NCBI GenBank assembly: GCA_016125225.1
Contig: WGME01000003.1
Location: 930,001-994,000 of the forward strand
Direction: 5' to 3'
Origin: a bacterium
GTDB taxonomy: Bacteria; Planctomycetota; Planctomycetia; Planctomycetales; Planctomycetaceae
DNA: 64,000 bases
Every line of letters begins with the position of its first letter. The stretch's first letter is position 1. The notes under the pieces are model-generated. The model made no database searches and was not told the DNA's origin. It worked only from the letters and a program-made list of their open reading frames with translations. Both the position numbers and the translations under genes were made by a program. This document shows positions 36,050-44,451 of this stretch, piece after piece.

Positions 36050-39000
36050 TTACGCCACTGGCTCGTCGACCAACGCCTGCTGACGAATGACTTCCGCCAG
36101 GACGCTGCGTAATTCGTCGGGTTGAATGGGCTTGGTGATATAGCCATCCATCCCCGCATTCAGACACGTTTCCCGATAGCCGTGAATCGCATGAGCGGTC
36201 ATGGCATAAATTGGAATGCGATGGCCGCGATTCTGTTCCGCTTCCTGTTCCCGAATCAAACGCGTGGCCGAGAGCCCGTCCAACTCAGGCATTTCGACAT
36301 CCAGCAGCAGTACGTCAAATTCATGCTGTGCCCAGGCATCCACAGCCGCTCGACCATCGTCGACAGTGGTCACAATGTGACCTTCCAACTCCAGCAGTCC
36401 CACGGCCACTTCCTGATTCACCAGGCTGTCGTCCGCCACCAGAATCTTCAAGGAGTGTGTCGATGTGGCTGTGTCGCCATGGGATGCCGTTGTCCCGGCT
36501 GCTTCGCTTGCTTCAGAGACGCAGAGTTTTTCCAGTTCTCCCAGGATTTCTTGTGGTTTAGCCGGCTTGGTGAGCGTATGGACTCGTGGCATGTCTCGGA
36601 AACGTTCCATCGATGCCATATTTCCCGCGGGCAGAATGGCAAGGACGGGGAGCTTCAAGCCGAAAGTGGGGCCACTTAACCGTTCGATGAGCTGTAACGC
36701 CTCTTCATCGCCAGGACGAACTTCTACCACAACGGCTTGCGGACGCGGACGCTGTGCCCCGCCGAGCATGACAGCCATGATGGTTTCCTGCGGCGTGCGT
36801 GCTGCATCCACCACATAACCTGCGTGCGACAAGAGTTCGATATGGGCCTGTTGAGCGACCGGGTTCTGTGCCACGACCAACACCTGACGACCCCCCGCCT
36901 GCTGCGGCTCAGTTGGCGCAGTCTCTGCGGTGTCGCAGACGGTCAGGGGAAGTTCGACGAAGAATGTGCTGCCCTGATTGAGCTCGCTTTCCACCCAGAT
37001 TCGGCCGTGCATTAACGTGGCCAGTTGGGCCGAAATCGACAGACCCAGACCGGTGCCGCCAAAGCGTCGGGTAATCGAACTGTCGGTTTGTCGGAAGGCT
37101 TCGAAAATCGAAGTGACTTTGTCGGCCGGAATACCAATGCCGGTATCCTTCACGGCAATCAACAATCGCGGGGAACCATCGTCGTGCAGCGTGGGCGATG
37201 CCGTGACGGTCACGCCACCATTTTCCGTGAATTTGAGGGCATTTCCTACCAGATTGACCACGATCTGCCGCAGGCGAATGGAGTCCCCCACCAATTGCTG
37301 CGGGAGTTCGGCCGACACATGACAAACCAGGTCGAGACCTTTCCGCGTGGCATTCACCGATAACAATCGGCAGGCATCGAGGATGGTATTCGCGACCGGG
37401 TAGGGAATCGCTTCCAACTCCATATGCCCCGCCTCGATTTTCGAAAAATCAAGGATGTCGTTCAACAACGACAAGAGCGAATGGGCCGATTCTTTAACGA
37501 CGGTCAGGTAATTGCGTTGCTGATCGGTCAGACGAGACGACAAGGCCAGTTCGGTCATGCCGATCACACCGTTCATCGGCGTGCGAATTTCGTGGCTCAT
37601 GGTCGCCAGGAAACGACTCTTGGCGGCACTGGCCGCTTCCGCTGCAATCTTGGCGGCTTCCAGTTCCGTTTGTGCCTGTCGAAGTTGATTGGCTGTCCGC
37701 TTCAGTGATCGATTCGAAGCCGACAGTTCCTGGGCGCGGGCTTCCGCGGCAGCCGTCCGGTCGGCAACTCGGGCTTCCAATGTCGCATTCAAATCCTGCA
37801 ACTGCTGGAATCCGGCGGCATTTTCCAAGGCGGCTCCTGCCAGAGTTGCGATGAACTCGGCGAGGCGTTCTTCTTCATGACCGAACAGTTCGCGAATGTG
37901 CTGGTGCATCACGTACAGCACGACCGTCAGTTTTTCACGAACAAAGACCGGCACACACAACCGTGACGATGTGTTCTGCTCGGCTTTCACGCGACTGGCT
38001 GACAAGGCGCCGCTCACTGTTTGCACGCTGCAAATGGACGTGTTGGAGAGAGCCCGGCCAGATGCCAGCACTTGCTGGATCAGGTCCACATCCAGATGGC
38101 TCGGCAAGTCGCCAACTAATGGGGTCCACGTTCCGGCAGGCCCGCTAGGTGGCTGTAGCAAGACACAACATTCACCCCGCAAGAGTCGCAAGGCCGATTG
38201 CTGCACCATCTCGTAAATCGCCAACGGCGACAGGGCTCGTGCAATTTCACGGCCTGAAGTCAACAGCGTATCGAAACGATCGAGTAATGATAGACTGGCC
38301 GTCCGATGACTTGCTCGTTCCGTCACCGAAGCGGGTGTGGAATCCGAAAGTTCGATCCAGATATCATCGGCTTCATGCGCATGCCGGGCGGCATCTTTCC
38401 AACCGCACTCTCGTCCCAGTCGTGCATAGGTTTGCAGTGAAATCGCCAGTTCACGCCGGGCTTTCTGTCGGCGAGATTCCTCAATGCTGCGACGCAGAAA
38501 TTCGCGGGCTTTGTTAATTTGTCCCAAGTGGGCCCAGAAAAGACTGAACTCCCGCAGGATGAACGGCAAGTCGTTCCGGCAAAGCCAACTGTTCCACAAG
38601 GCTTTGCGTAACATGCGCTGCGACTGCTTCCGATACTCGTCGCGCTTGAGCGGAGTCAGTTCATGCGATGTCTCTGCCAGATGACGGTAGACAAATGCCA
38701 GCCACGGCAAGACCGGCGTGGTGTAGGGATTGCGAACCCCCGCTTCGACGGCCACGCTCACGGCCTCTTGCAGGATGCGAGCCGATTCTTCCGTCTGCCC
38801 CTGGCGAAACAAGGTGACGCCTTGCGCGAACAGCAATTGCGACTTGCCCTGCACGTCTCGCCGGGTGCGAGCGAGTTCGGTGTTCAGAATCTCTTCCGGA
38901 ACGCCTTCGGGAATACAACGTGCCCACAAATCGAGATTGATACCCGAGGCCTGCTCGTCGCCGAGTTCCAGTCCGGATCGTTGATTGATCTGCGCTTCTT

Positions 39001-42000
39001 CCAAGGCCCCGGCAAAGTCGCCTAATCGAAACAGCGACGCCGCGATCTGATAACGGGCAATGTGGACTTGCCAGAAATCGCCCGTATATTCCAGCAGGCG
39101 AACGGCTTCACGGCAGGTGCGCACACACTCTTCGTACTGAGAGGCGGCGTACAGCACCACACCGCGATAGTGCAACGCATGCCCCTGTCCCCAGAGATCG
39201 TTCAGTTCTACACGCAACGCATGGGCACGATCAACGTAGCGCAGGGCACGGGGAAAATACGAAATGAGTGTCATCGCCGGCGCGTGCTCTTCATAGGCAT
39301 TCGCCAAGTCGGTCGATGGCTGATAGGTCTCTGCGATATTCAGCCCACGCAGGTGAGACCACAAGCAAATTTCCAGATCGCGGCAATACCAGCAGCTATG
39401 GGCCACATGGCTATACAGCTTCAGAGCCAGTTTCACTTCTTCTGGCGGCTGTTGTGGTTTGCGATGCAGGAACCAACCGGGAAGCAGGGTATGCAGGGCT
39501 TGCACACAGAGTTCCCAGAACAGAAACAGGAACACAAAGATCCGACGTTTCGGAACTTTGCGGCCCAGCAGATTCAAGGCAGAGACAAAGTCAGCGAGGG
39601 CCAACTCCATATCCCCACGCTTGAAGCTGACCTCCGCCAGTTTCCCACGAATTTCGGCTTTGGAGAATGGAGTGTCTGCCAGTTCGGCGGCTTGTTCAAA
39701 ACTGCGTTGGGCTTCGGTATATCGTCCCAGCAGCAACAGCGTATTGCCCAAGCCTTCGGCAATACGGTACTGCAACACCCGCGCCTCGTGTGTGGCCCCA
39801 CGTGCGGCAATCCGGTATTGCTGTTCGGCCACATCCAGGGCGTGTTGACGACGAGCCAGGTCAGCTGCCTCGAGCGCGTAAGGTAACGCTCGCTCGCTGT
39901 CTCCGGCCGCATCGTAATGGTAGGCCAGTTCGGTCACACGTTCGGGAGACTTCTCGAACAGATACGCCGCGGCGTTGCGATGCAACTGGCATCGCAAGTC
40001 TTCCGACATTTCCGCAAGCACGGCCTCGCGAATCTTGTCGTGCACAAACGCGTAACTGCTGCCATCGGTCCGCATCCAGATCAGGCGTCGTTGCCGGGCA
40101 ATGTCCACTGCTTGAACGGCGTCATCGGCCGATTGACCAACCAGATGAGCGGCGAGACCTAATTCGAATTGTTTCCCCAGAATCGCACCGGCCGATAATA
40201 ATTGCACGGTGGCTGGAGGCAGCAACTGCAGGCGGCGCGTCAGTAAGACGGCAGCCTGGTCGGATGATTGCAGGTCGCCATGGGCCAGGGGATTGATCAC
40301 CCAGCCCTGTGGACCCGAGGTCAGCATTTCGGCTTCAACGAACCCTCGCAGCACCGCCGATGCCATGAACGGACTACCGTCCGCAATGCTGACGATTTGC
40401 TGCACGACGGCATCTGGCAATGCCCCTGCCATCGATTCCAGCAGGTGTTGAATTTCCAATGGGGAAAAGGGAGCCAGCTTGATCCATTCGTGCGGCGTCA
40501 AGCGTCGCAGCGCATGTTCGGCCGGCACTTCCTCGGAGCGGAAGGCTGCCATCAACAAAACATAGTTTTGTTCGTTCGGCTGGTCCTGCGTTAGACGTTT
40601 CCAGCGTCGGAGCAACTTGATCGTCAGTTCATCGGCCCACTGGCAGTCATCCAGCAAGATCACTGCGGGACGATCGATATTGCCCAATGCCGCCAGAAAA
40701 CTGGCCAAGGCATTCACCGTTCGCGTTTCGCCCGGAACGTCAGGACTTTCTGTGATCGCAGGATCAGCCTGCGACCACAGGGGAGCCAATCCCGGTAATG
40801 CGGCCTTCAGACAAACGATGGTTTCGTCCGAAAGCTGGGCACGAACCTGGTTCAGCAAGGCGGGATTGGATTTCCCAGCCGTCAGCAAGCCATCGACAAT
40901 GCCCTGCAGAACCTGCACCGAGCGTTGTGCGATATCTGATGTGCCGATTCCCCGAAAAACGTTGAAACCTGTGGCGGCGGCCTGCCGGGCAATTTCCGAC
41001 AGGATTCGTGATTTGCCACCCCCCGATTCAGCTTCAAGATACAGCAGTTCGGCCTGCCCCATCCGGACCCGATCGCAGGCCACTTGAACTTGCGAGATTT
41101 CCTGGGTGCGGGCGACAAAGGCGGGTTCCGTAATGGTCCGTCGGACATCATGTGCCCCGATGATCACTTGGGGTTCGGACTGTCCGTCACGCAATTGCGA
41201 AGAGATGGCCTCGAGATCTTTAGCTGCTGCCTCGGCGGTCTGATAGCGGTCCCGCGGATCTTCCTGCAGCAGCCGCCGCACCAACTCGTCCAATGCCCTC
41301 GGAATCGTGGCATCGAGGCTGCGAGGACTCGGCGTCTCATGGGTCATGCGGGCATGCAGCAGGTCACTGACAGACTCACCTTCAAAGGGAGGACGGCCCG
41401 TCAGGCCATGGAACATCACCGCACCGATGGCATACAAGTCGGCTAGTTCCGTCGGGTCCTGATCAATCAGCCCCGCAAGTTCCGGCGACAAATACCGTGC
41501 GACATTCAGCAGCCGTTCGCGTTGCTGGTCACCAGCGACAATGACCGGCGGCGGACCGAAGTCGATCAACGTGCAGCGATCAAATTGGCCCTGCGGATTC
41601 ACGATGATGTTCGTCGGTCGTATGTTCCGATGGACCAGTCGCCGCGTATGCCACGGAATCAGCGTGGCGAGCAATTGCTGTGCGAGCTGTGTCGTCTGAA
41701 AGACCGAGAGTGGCCCCGATTCCATATGTTCGGCCAAGCTCCGGCCGGACACATGCTGACGAACGAGCACCAGTTGCCGGGAATCGGACGTGACGTCCAG
41801 AATGCAGCCACGTTGTTCGGCTGTCAGCCCCATAAGTTGGCGGGCTTCATGTTCGAGCCGCATCAACACGCCGGGGGCGTAAACCTCACGTGAGAGGCAT
41901 TGGATGACCGCCGGTAACTCCGTTTCCCGGTCAAGTCCCAGATACCGTTCCATTCCCGTCGAGGAAGACAGGACTTGCTGCAGTTCAAAACGGGAGAGTG

Positions 42001-42133
42001 CGGCGGGCAAATCGGTGGCGGCACGGCGCAGTTCTGCTGCGGTGACTTGCGCGGCCGTCGATCGTTTGCGTGCCGATTCCACCATGGGTGCCAATGGGTT
42101 TTCACCGGAGGAGTCCCTCGACCTTGCGTACAC
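36050..42133 (-). CDS. Giant hybrid: pseudokinase, AAA ATPase, TPR, GAF, histidine kinase and two receiver domains
   Basis: A 2027-residue signalling protein. Domains in order: a Ser/Thr kinase-like domain (about 48-312), an AAA/STAND-type ATPase (Walker A EAESGGGKSR near 370, Walker B VILLDDCQWADE near 495), a long TPR-like region, a GAF domain (about 1230-1400), a coiled coil, a histidine kinase (phosphoacceptor His1514 in SHEIRTPMNG; N box NALKFTENGG; DTGIGIP; GTGLGLS) and two receivers. The kinase-like domain has Gln78 where the ATP-binding Lys should be and HRN (168-170) instead of HRD, but keeps DFG 191-193, so it is probably a pseudokinase. The first receiver (about 1749-1872) has Glu in place of its Asp; the second keeps Asp1945. 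Start is GTG 42133 or ATG 42085. Confidence 0.9.
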   Translation of the reverse strand: MYARSRDSSGENPLAPMVESARKRSTAAQVTAAELRRAATDLPAALSRFELQQVLSSSTGMERYLGLDRETELPAVIQCLSREVYAPGVLMRLEHEARQLMGLTAEQRGCILDVTSDSRQLVLVRQHVSGRSLAEHMESGPLSVFQTTQLAQQLLATLIPWHTRRLVHRNIRPTNIIVNPQGQFDRCTLIDFGPPPVIVAGDQQRERLLNVARYLSPELAGLIDQDPTELADLYAIGAVMFHGLTGRPPFEGESVSDLLHARMTHETPSPRSLDATIPRALDELVRRLLQEDPRDRYQTAEAAAKDLEAISSQLRDGQSEPQVIIGAHDVRRTITEPAFVARTQEISQVQVACDRVRMGQAELLYLEAESGGGKSRILSEIARQAAATGFNVFRGIGTSDIAQRSVQVLQGIVDGLLTAGKSNPALLNQVRAQLSDETIVCLKAALPGLAPLWSQADPAITESPDVPGETRTVNALASFLAALGNIDRPAVILLDDCQWADELTIKLLRRWKRLTQDQPNEQNYVLLMAAFRSEEVPAEHALRRLTPHEWIKLAPFSPLEIQHLLESMAGALPDAVVQQIVSIADGSPFMASAVLRGFVEAEMLTSGPQGWVINPLAHGDLQSSDQAAVLLTRRLQLLPPATVQLLSAGAILGKQFELGLAAHLVGQSADDAVQAVDIARQRRLIWMRTDGSSYAFVHDKIREAVLAEMSEDLRCQLHRNAAAYLFEKSPERVTELAYHYDAAGDSERALPYALEAADLARRQHALDVAEQQYRIAARGATHEARVLQYRIAEGLGNTLLLLGRYTEAQRSFEQAAELADTPFSKAEIRGKLAEVSFKRGDMELALADFVSALNLLGRKVPKRRIFVFLFLFWELCVQALHTLLPGWFLHRKPQQPPEEVKLALKLYSHVAHSCWYCRDLEICLWSHLRGLNIAETYQPSTDLANAYEEHAPAMTLISYFPRALRYVDRAHALRVELNDLWGQGHALHYRGVVLYAASQYEECVRTCREAVRLLEYTGDFWQVHIARYQIAASLFRLGDFAGALEEAQINQRSGLELGDEQASGINLDLWARCIPEGVPEEILNTELARTRRDVQGKSQLLFAQGVTLFRQGQTEESARILQEAVSVAVEAGVRNPYTTPVLPWLAFVYRHLAETSHELTPLKRDEYRKQSQRMLRKALWNSWLCRNDLPFILREFSLFWAHLGQINKAREFLRRSIEESRRQKARRELAISLQTYARLGRECGWKDAARHAHEADDIWIELSDSTPASVTERASHRTASLSLLDRFDTLLTSGREIARALSPLAIYEMVQQSALRLLRGECCVLLQPPSGPAGTWTPLVGDLPSHLDVDLIQQVLASGRALSNTSICSVQTVSGALSASRVKAEQNTSSRLCVPVFVREKLTVVLYVMHQHIRELFGHEEERLAEFIATLAGAALENAAGFQQLQDLNATLEARVADRTAAAEARAQELSASNRSLKRTANQLRQAQTELEAAKIAAEAASAAKSRFLATMSHEIRTPMNGVIGMTELALSSRLTDQQRNYLTVVKESAHSLLSLLNDILDFSKIEAGHMELEAIPYPVANTILDACRLLSVNATRKGLDLVCHVSAELPQQLVGDSIRLRQIVVNLVGNALKFTENGGVTVTASPTLHDDGSPRLLIAVKDTGIGIPADKVTSIFEAFRQTDSSITRRFGGTGLGLSISAQLATLMHGRIWVESELNQGSTFFVELPLTVCDTAETAPTEPQQAGGRQVLVVAQNPVAQQAHIELLSHAGYVVDAARTPQETIMAVMLGGAQRPRPQAVVVEVRPGDEEALQLIERLSGPTFGLKLPVLAILPAGNMASMERFRDMPRVHTLTKPAKPQEILGELEKLCVSEASEAAGTTASHGDTATSTHSLKILVADDSLVNQEVAVGLLELEGHIVTTVDDGRAAVDAWAQHEFDVLLLDVEMPELDGLSATRLIREQEAEQNRGHRIPIYAMTAHAIHGYRETCLNAGMDGYITKPIQPDELRSVLAEVIRQQALVDEPVA

Positions 42134-42562
42134 GACGCAACGGAGGACAATGTCAACCTAGCTTGCTGAATCGTGACCGTCGGGCGGCATGATGACATTT
42201 GGCGACATTTCTCGATTACTACAATCGTTACGATCCGGGCAGTTAAACCCTCCCCGCTATGAAACGGTACTTCGGGGCGGTCAACCAGCTGTCGCGAGGC
42301 TTGTTGACGTTGTGTTTCCTCGTGTGCGGACTGCGAGCCATCTCCGCATTGATCTTTCAATCGTTATGATCATCATGGAAGACATCTTCGATGACACCAT
42401 TTTAATCCGGCAGCGATCGCTGGAAGAAAAGCCTTGCCTGTTCGATTGTCTCTCCGCGTTTTACCAGACCGAATTGGTTCAAGAGAAATTGCGCGAAATC
42501 GTGTTCGCAACTGTTGATTCTGGAATCACGCCGTTTCTCCAGCGGGAAGAGTAGAAGTACCA
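42134..42562. other. Divergent promoter region between hybrid kinase and PhcB-like gene
   Basis: About 430 bp separate the divergent genes. A plus-strand open frame at 42189-42554 has no family match or ribosome-binding site and is not called. No promoter motif was recognised with confidence. Confidence 0.4.
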
Positions 42563-43678
42563 ATGGCACACATCGCTGTGCCCTCGATGACTTGCCCCCA
42601 ACTGGGAATGAATATGATTCTTCAATCGGAAGCACTGCTGGATGGTCCCGTGAAGCAGTTCACGTCTCAACTGGCAGAGTGGGATCGGCAAATTGATCCC
42701 CTGGCTTTGCCGGACGACGATGCCTGCCTGGCTGCAATCACACAGGACATTGACCACTGCCTGGCTGAATGTGCTCAACTTGATCAGGCACTCGCCGACC
42801 AGGTCCGTGTGCTGCGAGAGACTCAGCAAGCGTTCCGGGAGGCCATTCGCTCCTGGTTCGACAAGAGCCCGCTGATGAAGCATGCGTTGGCCAAGCCGCG
42901 GGGTTATGCCGGCGACTATCAGATGCTGACCTGCGTCTACAATGGACAGGCACAGGGGACCGGCTTGGGCGGTTATCTCGACCGTTATTTCCTCACTTCG
43001 GAACTCGGACGGGCCGTGCCATTACGGCTGAACATGGCCCGTGAGTTTCTGATTGAAGAGGCGATATCCCGCGCAACCATGACCGTTCTGAACATCGCTT
43101 CCGGTCCCGGAAGGGAGTATCAGCATGGCTGGGATCTGCCCGAGGGGCATCATGTCAATGTCGTCTGCGTCGATCAGGATGAAGCCGCGATCGAGTTTGT
43201 CGAACAGACGGTGATTCCGACGCTGCCGTACACCATCGAATTGCAAATGGTCCGTCATAACGCCCTCAAGATGGGGAATGCCCGGCAGAATATCGAATTG
43301 TTCGGACGCCGTGATGTGGTCTACAGCATCGGCTTGTGTGACTACATTCCCGATCGTCTGATGATTCGTCTGCTCTCGGGATGGCGCGAGTCCGTTGCAG
43401 AAGGGGGAACAGTCTACGTCGCCTTCAAGGATTGCGAGCAGTACAGCAAAACGAAATACCAATGGCTCGTCGATTGGTACTTCTATCAACGGACAGTCGA
43501 GGAGTGTCGCGGGTTGTTCGCGCTGGCTGGTTACGACATGGAGCATCTGGAGATGACACGCGATACCACGGGGTCGATCATCAACTTTGTGGCGCGCAAT
43601 CTGCCTGCGGTTTCGCTGTCACGCCAGGAGACCACAGTTGAACCGGCGGAACAGCCCGCGATTGCCGTGGAAGGATGA
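42563..43678 (+). CDS. SAM-dependent methyltransferase, PhcB-like
   Basis: A 371-residue class I methyltransferase. The N-terminal helical region ends in HALAKPRGYAGDYQML, a block typical of proteins annotated as the 3-hydroxypalmitate methyl ester synthase PhcB. The SAM-binding motif I is VLNIASGPGREYQ (near 175), followed by VVCVDQDEAAIEF and a catalytic-region YSIGLCDYIPDR. In Ralstonia, PhcB makes a quorum-sensing fatty acid methyl ester sensed by a histidine kinase (PhcS). Here the gene is divergent from a hybrid histidine kinase, which resembles that pairing. The substrate is not proven. Confidence 0.7.
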   Translation: MAHIAVPSMTCPQLGMNMILQSEALLDGPVKQFTSQLAEWDRQIDPLALPDDDACLAAITQDIDHCLAECAQLDQALADQVRVLRETQQAFREAIRSWFDKSPLMKHALAKPRGYAGDYQMLTCVYNGQAQGTGLGGYLDRYFLTSELGRAVPLRLNMAREFLIEEAISRATMTVLNIASGPGREYQHGWDLPEGHHVNVVCVDQDEAAIEFVEQTVIPTLPYTIELQMVRHNALKMGNARQNIELFGRRDVVYSIGLCDYIPDRLMIRLLSGWRESVAEGGTVYVAFKDCEQYSKTKYQWLVDWYFYQRTVEECRGLFALAGYDMEHLEMTRDTTGSIINFVARNLPAVSLSRQETTVEPAEQPAIAVEG

Positions 43679-43717
43679 CTTCGGTAGTTCTGGCAAACGG
43701 TCGTCAGTGGGAATCCC

Positions 43718-44425
43718 TTACGGCCGAACGGTCGTCGCTTTAAGCTGGAGTCGCTCACGGGCGAGTTGCTCCAGATGATTGAGGACTTCGTCGATCGTCA
43801 TCTGCGAGGAATCGACAATCTGGGCATCCGCTGCGGGCACAAGCGGGGCGCAGGCACGCGTGGCATCCCGGTGATCGCGGAGTTGTAAGTCGGCCAGTAG
43901 TGCTTCCCAGTCGACGGCCTGCCCTTGGTCAGACAGTTCCCGCATCCGCCGCCGCGCCCGCTCCTCGGCAGTGGCTGTGAGAAAGATTTTGCAAGCAGCG
44001 TGGGGGAAGACGACGGTTCCCTGATCTCGCCCTTCCGTCACCAGATTCGACTGCTCGGCACACTGTTGCTGCAACGCCACCAGTTGCTTCCGAACCTCGG
44101 GATTCGAGGCCACGATCGAAGCCACTTCGGTCACGGTTGTGTCGCGGATCGACTCGGAAACATCACGGTCGTTGAGCCACAGGCGATTATTCCGGAAGAT
44201 CATGCGTACGCTGTGGGGGACGGCGGCGACCGCTGGGTCATCCTGCGGGGCAATGTTCCGTTCAAGGCAGACCAAGGCCACGGCCCGATACATGGCCCCG
44301 GTATTGAGGAATTCAAAGCCAAGTCGCTCCGCCAACTGGCGTGCAACCGTGCTTTTGCCGGTACCCGCAGGTCCATCAATCGTAACTATCATTCCCGCCG
44401 ACTTTCCCGAATCGCGTGGACTCAT
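43718..44425 (-). CDS. cmk: Cytidylate kinase
   Basis: Phosphorylates CMP and dCMP with ATP, part of pyrimidine nucleotide supply. P-loop IDGPAGTGKSTVA, then the substrate-binding FLNTGAMYRAVA, the LWLNDRDVSESIRDTTV segment and the ATTEERARRRM-like lid (TATEERARRRM) are all present. At 235 residues it is normal. ATG at 44392 opens directly onto MIVTIDGPAG; the frame also has an upstream start at 44425 that adds 11 residues. It lies 26 bp downstream of the GH38-like gene on the same strand and is probably cotranscribed with it. Confidence 0.96.
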   Translation of the reverse strand: MSPRDSGKSAGMIVTIDGPAGTGKSTVARQLAERLGFEFLNTGAMYRAVALVCLERNIAPQDDPAVAAVPHSVRMIFRNNRLWLNDRDVSESIRDTTVTEVASIVASNPEVRKQLVALQQQCAEQSNLVTEGRDQGTVVFPHAACKIFLTATAEERARRRMRELSDQGQAVDWEALLADLQLRDHRDATRACAPLVPAADAQIVDSSQMTIDEVLNHLEQLARERLQLKATTVRP

Positions 44426-44451
44426 GGCTGATACCCAAGAAGATCGCCGAC

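Noticed and set aside
42189-42554. 121-residue open frame between the hybrid kinase and the methyltransferase
   Set aside because: No ribosome-binding site, no recognisable domain, irregular composition, and it fills a region that must hold two divergent promoters.
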